A stretch of 64,000 bases of DNA from Xylaria sp. FL1777 (taxonomy: Eukaryota > Ascomycota > Sordariomycetes > Xylariales > Xylariaceae): contig MU400558.1 in assembly GCA_022578965.1 (NCBI GenBank), forward strand, positions 232,531 through 296,530, written 5' to 3'. The notes under the pieces are model-generated. The model did no database searches, had not been told where the DNA came from, and worked only from the letters and a program-made list of their open reading frames with translations. Both the position numbers and the translations under genes were made by a program. Positions 33,936-44,757 of the stretch are shown piece by piece. Every line of letters starts with the position of its first letter. Within the stretch, counting starts at the first letter, position 1.

Positions 33936-35897
33936 CCCTACTGGCCAGGTCGACGACACAGACAACAGGTGAAGCTTATGTCATACACGCGTGTCATGGT
34001 GAGATGTGTGCATGTCGGCTGGAAGGTCTGTGGTCTGTAGGTCGAGTAGGCCGACACTGGCGCAGACGGAGGCACGCCCGTCATAATGGACGATGGAGAA
34101 TCTTGCGGATCTATAGCTAGGTGGGCAATGTGCATTACCATGTTCTCGATCCATGCGATGTCGAGGTCAGTGTTTCGTGATTCTGTAGTCTTTGGCCGTA
34201 ACGTCTACTTCAACTTCAACTACCTACTGAGAGCAACAAGTTAGGTTTGCATGGTTGGCCTACAAAAGAAAACTTGTGACCTGTTGGATGGTATGAGGTA
34301 TTGTTGTGAATATCACATATTCATATTGAGGGAACGCGACCAGTACCTAACCATTAGCTAGATGGCTCACAACTTCTGAAGATGCACAGGTGGAGTGGTG
34401 GTACGGGTCACGAATACTAGGTAAGATACGGTCGGTCGTCTCTGTAATGAGGATTTAGATAAATACTACCTTAAGCGTGGACCTTGAGTATGTCTCTGCC
34501 TGAGTTAATGAAACCAGACCTACGTTGTTGTAGACTGTTCTTGCCATTGTCTTCCCTAGGTAAGTACCTACCAGAATATAGGAAGCAAGTTGGAAGCTAG
34601 AGCAACCAAACCGAATTAGTTTAGTACCCAGGTACCTACCTGCTTCCTAATGCAGTCGTATTACCTACTTATGTAGGTAGTATCCCCGTACTGAGTAAGA
34701 AGTACCCACCTAAGCTTGAATCAACAGGTACACCAATAGGGTACCGGTAGTTGATCTGCTTCCAACAAAGGAAAAGAAAAGCAGACTTTCACATCATTAA
34801 ACCTGTGTGTGTGTTGACGTGTATAATATTGCGGCTCTGAGGAACATGGAGGATAGGTATAGCCTATAGGTATGTAGTCACAAAAGCCAACAACAGTGAT
34901 CATGCCTCAAGTGGCTACCCTAGCTACTACTTAAGGTACATGCGCGATCTAAAATCCCTAAATATGGGTCTTCCGATCAAAACGAACAGGTACCTAACTC
35001 CAAATACGACTTTTCATAGAGATTAGAGATGGACTTTCAAATGATTCCAATGTTATCACAAATTCTTCTGATATTTTAAAAAGAAAATATCAGGTTGCGA
35101 GATAATCTAATACAAGTATAGCTTATCAAAAGGATTGTTAGTAATAGCTTATGAGGGTGAAAGAGGTTGAAGTCTTACCAGATAGTGTGTATACAGATAC
35201 TGCGCACATAGCTTAAGTAGGTACCTCCTAATATAACTGGTAAGTGGGATATTCCAACATCAGCCAATCAGATCAGACTAGTCTGAAACTGGGGAACGGT
35301 ACCTGGAGAGAGAAGAGTGGGAAGCTGACAGCTTTTGGCTAGCGCGGGCGGGTTAGCTGTTGTTGTGCAGCAACAGATTGGCCCCTAAACATTGCACGGG
35401 CCCACAATCGCGCGCGCGACAACGAGGGATAGCTGGGTGCGTACTGTATGCGTAGGTAGGTAGCGACCCCCAGCCGCCCAGGACCTTCATCCAACCTCGT
35501 CCAGCCAGCCAACCAAGAGACCAGCCTCCCTTTTACCCACCACCGGGCCCAATTCCTCCCAACGACGACAACGACGCCGACGATACCGATGATCTTCGCG
35601 CCTCGCCACAACTGACGGCGACGCCTCCTGTATCGCCGCCGTAAGCTTCCTCTGAAAGAAATACTTCCCTCGGGCCCCTGAGAGCGCTGGGCTCGTTGCC
35701 GCGACCAAAACAATCTTTACCGAGGCTTACCAGGTCCGTGTAAACAAACCAATTGGCCCACACAGCAGCCTCTTCACGACCGAACACCACCGAATTGACC
35801 AGCCGGCCTTGCGCGAAGCTCGCCGACGTTCGTCTGCTCAACTTGTATTGCGGGTTTCCGTGCGATTGACTAATTGATCGACTGATTATTCGCGACC
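33936..35897. other. Divergent intergenic region, TAGGTA-rich
   Basis: This is about 2 kb between two divergent genes, so it holds both promoters. TACCTA/TAGGTA words cluster at 34555-34700 and recur near 35215-35225 and 35450-35465. A GC-rich leader with Pro/Ser-type off-frame readings precedes the Mpv17 gene. No gene is supported. Confidence 0.6.
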
Positions 35898-36887
35898 ATG
35901 TCGGTCAAGGTCGAGCGGGACACTGTCCATAAGGTGACCGAGTCCGTCAGTGGCGGCGCTTCTGCCGCCGCCGCCGCTGCTGCTGCCGGCGTTCCTCGCG
36001 ATGGCCCTCTACCAGGGACCAGTGGAAAGCACCCTATCGCCGAGGCTATTGGCACGGCCCTCACGGGTGGAAAGAAGAATGCCGGCACCAAGGGCTACTT
36101 GATGGTACGTTATCCCGAACCCCCCCTCCTACTTTCACGTTGGGTGGCGGTGCGGAGTGTCGAGCTGACCTCGGGTAATGCAGGCATATATCAATGAGCT
36201 CGAGAAGAACCCATTGCGCACAAAGATGCTCACGTCCGGTACTCTCGCTGGCCTTCAAGAGTTCCTTGCCTCCTGGCTTGCCAAAGACCGTAACAAGCAT
36301 GGCAACTACTTTACCTCGCGGGTGCCCAAAATGGCCGCATATGGTGCGCTCGTCAGCGCGCCGCTGGGCCACTTCCTGATCTGGTTACTACAAAAGGCCT
36401 TCAAGGGTCGCACAAGTCTGAGGGCCAAGATCTTACAGATCCTCGTCAGTAACTTGGTGGTAAGTACTCAGCCCTCCCCCTCTGCCTTAGGATTCGCGCA
36501 CTAACTAGAACTGTCTTGCAGATTGCGCCCATCCAGAACTCGGTGTATCTCGTGGCTATGGCTCTCATTGCTGGGGCTCGAACATACCATCAAGTCCGCG
36601 CCACCGTCCGTGTGGGCTTCATGAAGGTCATGAAGGTCTCTTGGATCACGTCGCCTATTTGCCTCGCCTTTGCGCAACAGTTTTTGCCCGAGTTCGCCTG
36701 GATGCCTTTCTTCAACTTTGTTGCTTTCGTTATTGGTACATATATCAATACCATCACAAAGAGAAAGAGGCTTGCTGCCCTACGCAAGAAGCACTTCGGT
36801 GACGGCCGCCCAGCGTCCATGGGCCCTCCCCCTCCTCCCCCGCGCCCTGAAGACTACCCTCCTATCGGACCAAACCCACCTTACTAA
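35898..36887 (+). CDS. Mpv17/PMP22-family membrane protein
   Basis: Three exons, 35898-36104, 36184-36459 and 36522-36887, encode 282 residues. After a low-complexity N-terminus with an Ala run comes AYINELEKNPLRTKMLTSGTLAGLQEFLASWL, the canonical family opening (Y...L..NPL.T...T...L...GD/QE). Further matches are YGALVSAPLGHFLIWLLQKAF, APIQNSVYLVAMALIAGA, and FMKVMKVSWITSPICLAFAQQFLPEFAWMPFFNFVAFVIGTYIN, which covers the W..P..Q..NF signature. Four membrane spans are expected. Relatives sit in the peroxisomal or inner mitochondrial membrane and may form channels; which one applies is open. The C-terminus is a basic stretch followed by a Pro-rich tail. Introns are 79 and 62 nt, with clean GT-AG ends. 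Confidence 0.88.
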
Positions 36888-37275
36888 ATGGCACGGCGAC
36901 CTGGTAAACATATTGTATAATGACGAGAGCTAGTACTAGGTAAATATCGAAAAATGTCTATGAAACTAAATATATTTCGAGCAATATGTAGTGTTAGATT
37001 ACGTGGATTCTGGGGGGGAGGAGGGCTGGGTGTGTCAAAGGGAAGGATCTATATCACGCTCAGGAATCTTTACAGTTGTATAGTTGATTTTGTCGCTTTC
37101 CACCAATGTTCAGTGTTTCTTTAAAGTATCTACTTATATCGACATGGGAAAAGTGTGGATACTCGGAGAGAAGTCCCTTGTTCATCTTTGATCATAGCGA
37201 CTCAGACTACACAAAAAAGGTTACATCGCAACAAAACATATCTTGAAGTTTCCAACTCTCGCTTGCTGACAGCAT
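36888..37275. other. Convergent 3' flank between Mpv17 and LPMO genes
   Basis: The two genes converge across 388 bp. No coding region or regulatory site is evident; both 3' untranslated regions should lie here. Confidence 0.55.
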
Positions 37276-37948
37276 CTAAGCCTCGGCGACCGTGAAATCT
37301 ACACAAGACTCGTAGGTCTGCTTGGCCCCCGTGCCATACCACCACCACTGGATGACCTAATCACGCACTCCTGTCAGCACCCTTCACATGGGGGGATCAC
37401 CTAGTTTAAAACAGGAAGAAAGAGCTTACACAGTCACCGGCCGTAGCACACTTGCCGCCCAGCGTGGTCGGGATGGTGACGCTGAAGTCGGTCTGGTTCG
37501 CCGGCAGCGTCTTGCCGTAGAACTGCCTCTCGTCGGCGTAACCCGCGGGCCAGCTGAGGAGGGGCTGGCCGAGGACGGCGTTGGTCTTGGTGTCGACGAC
37601 GGACACGTTGGCGCTGCCCGAGTGCGGGATCGTCAGCGCCACCTTGATGGCCACCGTCTGCCCCGGCGCGTACGCCTGCACGTTGGCCGCGTTGTCGCCG
37701 AACTGCACCCCGCGGCACAGCCACAGATTGCACTGCGCCGCGTGGTAACCCGCGTCCCTGGCCGCCAGCTCCGGCAGGCCCTCCACGTGCGACGTCTTGT
37801 CCCGCACAATGTCCGCCACCACCGACGACCCGCACGCCGCCGTCGTCGCGTCGCCCGGCATCCGCATCGGGGGCGACGAGATGTACCCGTGTCCGTGGAC
37901 GAGGGCCGCGAGGGCCGCGAGCTCGAGGAGGCGTGTCGTCGAGAGCAT
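37276..37948 (-). CDS. Secreted LPMO-like protein (chitin-binding type-4 / LPMO_10 fold)
   Basis: Two exons on the minus strand, 37430-37948 and 37276-37356, encode 199 residues. A signal peptide of about 19 residues (LELAALAALVHG) is followed directly by HGYISSPPMRMPG, so His1 of the mature protein would be the N-terminal ligand of the copper His-brace. The second ligand is likely the His in LTIPHSGSANVSV, and CVDFTV near the C-terminus carries the axial aromatic position. Cysteines in AACGSS, CNLWLCRG, GKCATAGDC and ESCVDF would pair as disulfides. Lytic polysaccharide monooxygenases cleave crystalline polysaccharides oxidatively; the substrate of this subgroup cannot be read from sequence. 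The exon 1 region is very GC-rich. The 5' leader, on the minus strand, is a C/T-rich homopolymer stretch directly before the ATG. Confidence 0.85.
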
Positions 37949-38000
37949 TGTTGGAAAAAAAAAAAAAAAAAAGCGATGGGGGGGTTTTTTTTTCTTCTTC
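37949..38000 (-). promoter_or_regulatory. Polypyrimidine leader directly upstream of the LPMO-like gene
   Basis: On the minus strand the bases just before the ATG read, after AACA-type context, as about 18 T, then CGC, seven C and a run of A's and AAG units. On the plus strand this is 18 A, GCGATG, seven G and nine T. CT-rich tracts next to start sites are typical of strongly expressed fungal genes. The homopolymers are prone to length error. Confidence 0.6.
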
Positions 38001-39324
38001 TTATTTGGGCTTTGGTTTCGCTTCCGGCGTGTCTTGGGACTCACTCGGTCTGAATTAATTCGACGTCGATCGCTTCGGTTTTATTCTTCCTGTTCACTGG
38101 TCGTAGACGAACGAGTGAATGTCCTCGAGCTTCTTCGATAGCCGGATTGCCACACCTTTTGTACCAGCGCCCCCATCATCATCCCGCGTCCAGCCCGCCC
38201 GGCCATATCGAGCGCAATATAAAAACCCCGGCGTCTTTATCTGTGCCTCTGGATGTGAAATTTCAAGGTTTTTTGGGGGGGTTGAGAGTAATCTATTCGC
38301 GATTTACGGACGGGGGCCTTTTTCTCCCCCTACGTAGTTCATTTCGCCGGCAAAATACATGGGATGGAAAGGGGCATGGCTGGCGGGTAAAAAGAGGCGA
38401 TAGCACCCTCATTGCCCTATTCTGGAGAAATGGCGGGATATGTGATAGATTGCTCTTGCAGCGGAGCCTTTTGTTTCCGAAGTTTTCGCCTTGTTATCTG
38501 TTTATTTGTGGCGAAGGGATCAGGGTGGGATGGAGGATGATACTGCGATGCGGATATTCGGTTTCCCCGTCAGGGCGGGAGGGTGTCTTGGAGGTTGAGT
38601 ACAGGTTATATTATGTATATGACCTAGAGTCCCCTGTACACAACAATGTATCCTATTTAATTAGGAGCAGTCTAGACTTACAAGCCTAAGGCGTTTTTTT
38701 TTAGGATAGATATCATGGACAATCATTGGTTCATACGTTTTTTAGTCACGAAGTTGCTATAATTCCTTGTAGTTGAGTGTCAACCCTACTAAAAATATCC
38801 GAATTCCACGTAAGGATTGAAGAGATCGAAAACGATTAGGAGAGAGAATTCAATTTTTATTTTTTTATTTTTTCTGGGAAAAAAATAAGAAGAAATAACC
38901 ATTGCTCGAGGATTCTTGTCACTATCTACAAGCCTCCTAAAAGTCTTATATTTCCTTTAGAATTTTCATCATCGTCTCTCGTACATTACCTAATCTATGT
39001 TTCCTTCCATCCCCTACCATTCCTTCGTAGGCTCACCTCACACATATTTCTATCGTCAAGGACTTACATAGTGTTTACGACCTACCAATATCGAAAGAAA
39101 TATGTCCGAAGTTTTGCCGCCGATAACGCAGCGCTGTGGCTTGCAGTGTCTACAGATCACAACTCACAATTCATACCGATTGCATAAGAAACAATGCATG
39201 AATAGCATCACGGGAGAGCGAGTTGTCTTGTGTAGTAGTTCTAGCCAGATATGAGCGGCCCGTGAAGCCTGCGCTTGAACTTAGGAAACGATGTGAATCG
39301 GCTGTCCATCCAATAGATGCAATC
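38001..39324. other. Divergent intergenic region between LPMO-like and ketopantoate reductase genes
   Basis: This is 1.3 kb holding two divergent promoters. A TATAAAA word lies near 38218-38224. The stretch 38780-38900 is AT-rich with A and T runs. No gene is supported. Confidence 0.5.
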
Positions 39325-40797
39325 ATGCGCGTCGTCAGGCTTTCAACGACACTCGCTTCAACACCAAGGCATCGCTTTATGGGTATACGTGATACTCCCA
39401 CCACACGGCATCTGCATTCCTCGACTCGAATGGGGAGCGTCGAGACGCCACGCGAAATTCCCGCGGAATGGCTACGCCGGATCATAGAGGACGACTCCAA
39501 ACCGCCGAAGCTGTACGCCTGGACGCCGGAGAACCTATCACCAGGAGACAGAACTGGATCCGAATCCAGCCAGGCATTGCAGACGGAAACCAATAGCCGC
39601 CGCGATGACGACGACGACGACGACGACGACGACGCCGAGAACCGCAGGATCTACATCCTCGGCGTCGGCAACATCGGCCGCTTGTACGCGATGTGCCTGT
39701 CCAAGCACGCCAACAGCCCGCCCATCACCTTAGTCGTGCACCGCAGGTCGCTCCTGGAGCGCTGGGCCGCGGATCCCGGCATCGAGCTCACGCGCCACGG
39801 CCAGGCGCGCCGGAGCGCGGACTTCGACATCGAGTGGTGGACGGAGGAGGCGGCGGCGCCGTGCGGGGGTCGCGTGGCGGAGGTCGCTGGGGGCCGCGAC
39901 CTCGGCAACCTCGTCGTCGCCACCAAGGCCTCGGACGCCGTGCCGCAGGTCGACAGGGTGCGCCGGTACCTGGGGCGTGGCTCCACGGTCGCGTTCGCGC
40001 AGAACGGCATGTGCAAGCTCTGGCCGCCCGCGGGCGACGCGTATGTGCGGGCGCGGTTCCCGGACGGCGCGGGCCCGAATTGGATCGCCTGCGTGACGAC
40101 CCACGGCGTCACGTCTCAGGGGCCGTTCAGGAGCACCCATGCCTCGCCCGCCGACGCGCTGGTCGGCCCCGTGATGGTGAGTAGCGGTGCGGACGGCGGG
40201 GGGTATCTGATGCGACTGCTCGCGGATGCCCCGGACTTGGAGGCGCGGGTGGTGTCGAGAAAGGGGCTCTGGGTCGCGCAGCTCGAGAAGCTCGTCGTCA
40301 ACGCCGTCATCAACCCCTTGACGGCTGTCCTGCGGTGCAAGAACGGCGAGCTCTTCGTCGATGGGGACGATGCGCTGCCTGCTGCTATCGACAGGTTATT
40401 GAACGAGGCTAGCGTGACGCTCGGTGCGCTGATTTCGGACTCGAGAAGCGATGGGATCCTGCTCTCCGAGTCAGCAGGCAAAGGGGCAATGTCAGGAGAC
40501 TCGACCGCCGAGTCTCTGAGCGCTAGCCGTGAACAGCTGTTGGAGCGGTTTTCCTTTCCGCGGCTTCGGGCCATGGTCCTCGACGTCGGTGCAAAAGTCG
40601 GCGCCAACACGAGCTCAATGCTCCAGGACATGAATGCGGGCAAACCGACCGAGATCGATGACTTCAATGGCTGGCTAGTAGATACGGCAAGACTGCTCGA
40701 CAAGGGGTTGCGTTTACCGGCACACGAGAAACTCATCGCGTTAGTAAAGGAGAAGGCCACACTCACGAGAGCGGAACTTTGCGCAAAGCTCCTTTGA
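39325..40797 (+). CDS. Ketopantoate reductase (2-dehydropantoate 2-reductase), likely mitochondrial
   Basis: A single exon of 490 residues from the ATG at 39325. The first 40 or so residues are rich in Arg, Ser and Thr without acids (MRVVRLSTTLASTPRHRF, TTRHLHSSTRM), a likely mitochondrial presequence. A run of ten Asp codons (residues about 94-103) precedes the Rossmann fold, whose GVGNIG loop near residue 113 binds NADP. The catalytic Lys lies in QLEKLVVNAVINPLTAVLRCKNGEL (near 322), and the second catalytic residue, Glu, lies in SSMLQDMNAGKPTEIDDFNGWLV (near 443). The enzyme reduces ketopantoate to pantoate for vitamin B5 and coenzyme A. It is longer than bacterial PanE (about 300) because of the leader, the Asp linker and internal loops. 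Other in-frame starts exist at 39379 and 39430. Confidence 0.9.
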   Translation: MRVVRLSTTLASTPRHRFMGIRDTPTTRHLHSSTRMGSVETPREIPAEWLRRIIEDDSKPPKLYAWTPENLSPGDRTGSESSQALQTETNSRRDDDDDDDDDDAENRRIYILGVGNIGRLYAMCLSKHANSPPITLVVHRRSLLERWAADPGIELTRHGQARRSADFDIEWWTEEAAAPCGGRVAEVAGGRDLGNLVVATKASDAVPQVDRVRRYLGRGSTVAFAQNGMCKLWPPAGDAYVRARFPDGAGPNWIACVTTHGVTSQGPFRSTHASPADALVGPVMVSSGADGGGYLMRLLADAPDLEARVVSRKGLWVAQLEKLVVNAVINPLTAVLRCKNGELFVDGDDALPAAIDRLLNEASVTLGALISDSRSDGILLSESAGKGAMSGDSTAESLSASREQLLERFSFPRLRAMVLDVGAKVGANTSSMLQDMNAGKPTEIDDFNGWLVDTARLLDKGLRLPAHEKLIALVKEKATLTRAELCAKLL

Positions 40798-41375
40798 CGG
40801 AGCTGTTACTGAAAGTTGAGGCTTTACTGCAGAAATTTACTTAGTGAGCCCTATAGCTTCGTGTAGTGCCATGTAGTGACACCCAAAATTGGGCTTATAG
40901 GGGAGCAAGTGTCGCACCCGGAGCTTTCTCGCCCTCGCCCACGAACCTCGTGGGTTAGAGAAATAGGAGAAAAGTACGATATTCTGACACTTATCATCGC
41001 TCACGGCATCGTGCTATTTAGACTTGCCCGCTTCAATTCTTGCGGGGCTGGTTCATTGATCTTATATCCAGTCATCTAATCCCTGAGGAGAACGATATTT
41101 TCTATATGATAACCGTTAACGCACGATGCAGATATTACGCTCACGGTATAACGAGAGATCATAAGGCTGTTACCATTGATAGATCGTACATATCGGCAGG
41201 ATATTATGGCATACGCAGTAGAGCATGCGGACCGAGCCGCTGTTTTAACTCATAAGCATACAGCATCTCTATATGTACATGCTGTGTCCACTGTCGCCCC
41301 TCTTCACATGATAGCTTTTGTGATATAATACTCGGGTTATATCTCCAACCTAACCTATCTTGTCACGGCCGACAA

Positions 41376-41405
41376 TTTTCTTTCTTTCTTTCTTTCTTTC
41401 TTTCT
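41376..41405 (+). repeat. (TTTC)n microsatellite
   Basis: About seven consecutive TTTC units lie in gene-poor DNA. No function is apparent. Confidence 0.9.
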
Positions 41406-42223
41406 AGACAATGTGCATTCCTAGCTAGCTGTGTAGATACTGTCTACATAGTGCTTCTCGCCGGAAAGGATGGAAGGACAGGATTTATCGAGGCAACCAA
41501 CGCATGAATACAAAGTTATAGTATGTTTTAGAATTGCCTTTTGTCCGCACGCATAGTCATCATGATTTGAGGTACAACCTCGCCGCTGATGCCGGAAGAC
41601 GTGGCCCGGGGGAAGCTGGTGAGACCAAGTGCAACAGCTACTTGTTAGCGCTGTTTACCTTCTGGACAAACTACCTAGTCCAACATAGGTATTCCATGCG
41701 AACCAACGAACGCTGATCTTCGATGTTTGGAGGGTGGTAAGGGGGGGTATCAAAAAAACCAAAGCCGTGACCAAGTAACTAACGGTCACGGGGATAGACG
41801 AAGCCGGACCAGGCTCATCGTAGTGGGGATCTACGGCGGAACTACGCGGTAGCAGGTATAAATAAGAAACGAACTACAGAAGGTTTATGCTTCTTGAAAC
41901 CGTGTTTAACGAAGAAGTCATGGCGTGAGGGTTGGAGTCGGGTCTCCTCCTTAGCTAGCTAGTGGCGAGATCAGGGCAGTATCAGGGATCAGTTGAAACG
42001 TTGTCGATCATCGGAAAATACCGTATGTGTTTGTTTAGACTAGTTTCTATTTACGACGAGTCATGATGGGCCGCATAAGTATCACTACTGCTTGATAGAG
42101 GCTTTGTTTAACGGCTTTTGGTGTTACTGGCGAATACAGCCCCTAACCAGCTTCAACACGAACCCAGCACAGTTGATCTTGGCCATGAGGTACGGCACTC
42201 TGAAACTCAACCAACCCCCCCTC

Positions 42224-42254
<31 letters not shown>

Positions 42255-42255
42255 C
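42224..42255 (+). repeat. (TC)n microsatellite
   Basis: About a dozen TC dinucleotides with one G interruption, preceded by a C run. It lies in gene-poor DNA. Confidence 0.9.
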
Positions 42256-42707
42256 GTATCACAAGCTTACCCGACAATCACGGCAGAAAAAATTTAATTG
42301 TCACTGCTATGATCTACCGGCAAGTCAAAGCCTGGGGCCAAGCAAGCCAGGGTCATACGCGGTGTAGTGTAGTACACTATGGTAGGTGGTATAGGTAGGT
42401 ATACATAGGTAGCGTTGGCAGGTCGTTTCCAGAGACAAACAGGATCTCGATACGCAATATGACTTACAAATCGGAACCAGAACATTCGCTGATCGCAGGG
42501 CGTTTATTCCCCCTCACCGCCAACTCGTCTCGCATAATGTTGGCGGGATGATGGGGGATGACCTGCTTTGCTCTGCTTTGCATGATACGCTCTCTTCTCT
42601 CGCTGTCGATGCGAGTCTCGAATGCGCCCAACCATTCCACCCACCCAGCCAGCCCCTGTCAGCAGGCAGGCTGGGTAACTCGGCAGGCGTTGCGTGTGTA
42701 CAAGTGC

Positions 42708-42789
42708 TTGTGTGTGTGTGTGTGCGCGTATGTTGGTGTGTATGTGTATGTATGTATGTATGTATGTGTGCGTGTGTGTGTGTGTGTGC
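42708..42789 (+). repeat. Compound GT / GTAT microsatellite
   Basis: A (TG)n block, a GCGCGTATGTTG interruption, several TATG units and a second (TG)n block run for 82 nt. Alternating purine-pyrimidine sequence of this length can adopt Z-DNA. Confidence 0.9.
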
Positions 42790-44673
42790 AGAGGTTCGTC
42801 ACAATCACCAACGTCGGGGGCTTATCCGACAGCTGTTATTGTTTTCCCCTCCGCGGTTCCTATTCGCGCCCGTCGTGTTATTAATACCTCAACGATATAG
42901 TATAGGTAGGGGCTTGCTGACAGGGTCGACTTACTTGATCATAAGAGCGCCTGTTAATCCCTACCTACTACCCGCTGGGTGGGCGAGCGAGAGAGCCCAA
43001 TATCCGACAACGCGATGAATGGAATGACAGCCCTGCCTGCCTGCACCGATAAGGCACGGTAGCGAAATAAGTCTCTATATCGTGATTATAGCGTAGGGGA
43101 GAGAATCTGCAACCCTGACCTGATCTCCTCTCGCTCCCGCTCATTGGCGTCGGACGCGTGAGGAGGAGTACCTACGCAGTATGCGACTAATAAGCACCCG
43201 CGAAAACCAACCTGGCTATAGTACAGCGCGTGTCCCGTCTCTCCTTGTGCTCGAACCCTTGCTGAGATCCATTCTCAGCTAACTGTGGCGGTTAGTTTAG
43301 CGGATAGGAGTCATGGGCTCTCTGCCCCGTGATGTCCGGCATCTGCAACAGTTCAAGTTCGTCCACCTGAAGAGATAGTCAATAGGAGATCCATCGAAAC
43401 GTAGAAGAGTACTGTGTACAAGATACAAGCTATTGAAGAATCTCACGTGTGCTTCTGTCGCCTAGGGGGGAGATATGTTTTATTAAGTATATTGTAACCC
43501 AGCGGCACGGCGCATCACACCGCAATATTCACATATACATCGACAGGAGAGCCCAATCACCAATATATCAAAAGATAATAGCACGGTGGGAATCATGTAT
43601 ATGGTGACGGTCTTTTTGTAAACTAATCTTACAGTAAGTCGGCCAAAATGAAAGTCCTCTGGTATACTCCGTACGCCTGCCTGCCTCGTCATGTCCCTCT
43701 GCTGAGTGCGGTATACCGGTAGCTGGCTGTCAGTGTACTCTTACGTATAGTTATCCGTCGAGTTGAAATTAGCTATCCACCCACCGTTACCTTTTTCAGT
43801 CAATAGCGCGATCCGTCGAGGCCAAAAGGACCATCCATCTCGTCATTTCACAAGGATATCTCGGTCGTTTGCAACGGTCGTAAAACCCCCGATTGGCTTA
43901 GAGCCATCAAACAAGGGTTCCCGACTCCTCGCCAGAACCCAATTGAAGGTGTCATATGGCTGGAATCCCGCTCCCAGAACCTTATTATCGCAATACTGGG
44001 TGTTCATTAATGTCAACAGCGAGTGAGGTTCAACATTCTAGCCCCAAGCGAAGTAACATGAGTGGCTGAGGCGGCGTTTGGTTTGTCCACCTAACCTAAC
44101 AGCCAAAAGATGGAGAGAGAGAGAGAGGAGAAAACCAATGGTAACCCAGCTAACCGAGTTATTCAATAAGGTCTGTGCGGGGAGGAAAACACGTTACGCT
44201 CCCGTGGATGAATTACCTATTCTGGTAAGCGAAGTCCTGTCTCGGCATTAAAAGAGACACGGGGGACGCTCACGGCAAGCTAATTTAGACATCTGTCAAA
44301 TGAAGCTTACATGTTCTGGCGCGCGCCGACAGTTATTGTGGCAACGTAGTATAGTAAGTGCCCAACAGAATAAATGAAGCAAATTTCAATAGCCTTTCTA
44401 GCTGGCATAAGACGAGATAGACCTGTATACATGTGCATTCGGATGCGGTTCCGTAGATTTGGAGCCTCACGTCATCCAAACGGTCGCGGATATCTGGCAT
44501 GAACGTGGAGAAATGGTCGCATGTAAACAGACCGCTGATCGTCTTGTCTAGCCCGCTTGGGAATCCTCCGAACGACACCTGCATTTTCGCGAGAAGGGGG
44601 CCTCGGGAGGGCTAATTATCACGTTGAAGGGTCAGGGCAGCCGGCAGAGCCGTGCCTGATCTTATGTATGTAC

Positions 44674-44757
44674 ATACATACGGTATGTACGCAGGATGTA
44701 TGGATGGACGGATGTGTGAACGTGTGAATGGATGTGTGTGTGTGTGTGTGTGAATAC
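44674..44757 (+). repeat. GT/ATGG-rich simple repeat
   Basis: TACATACATAC, GGATGTATGGATGGACGGATG and a (GT)9-10 block follow one another. It is of the same kind as the 42.7-kb repeat, but with GGAT units. Confidence 0.8.

Noticed and set aside
42548..43018. 156-residue open frame
   Set aside because: Its middle is translated GT repeat (Val/Cys alternation); no domain is present.
43285..43370. tRNA-like stretch (GTTAGTTTAGCGG, a CTCTCTG loop in a GC stem, GTTCAAG)
   Set aside because: The acceptor and T stems do not pair, and the spacing between A- and B-box-like words is too long without a credible intron. At best it is a tRNA-derived remnant.
43763..44026. 87-residue open frame with an RSFATVV segment
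   Set aside because: No domain, no exon partners, and no promoter features; treated as chance.
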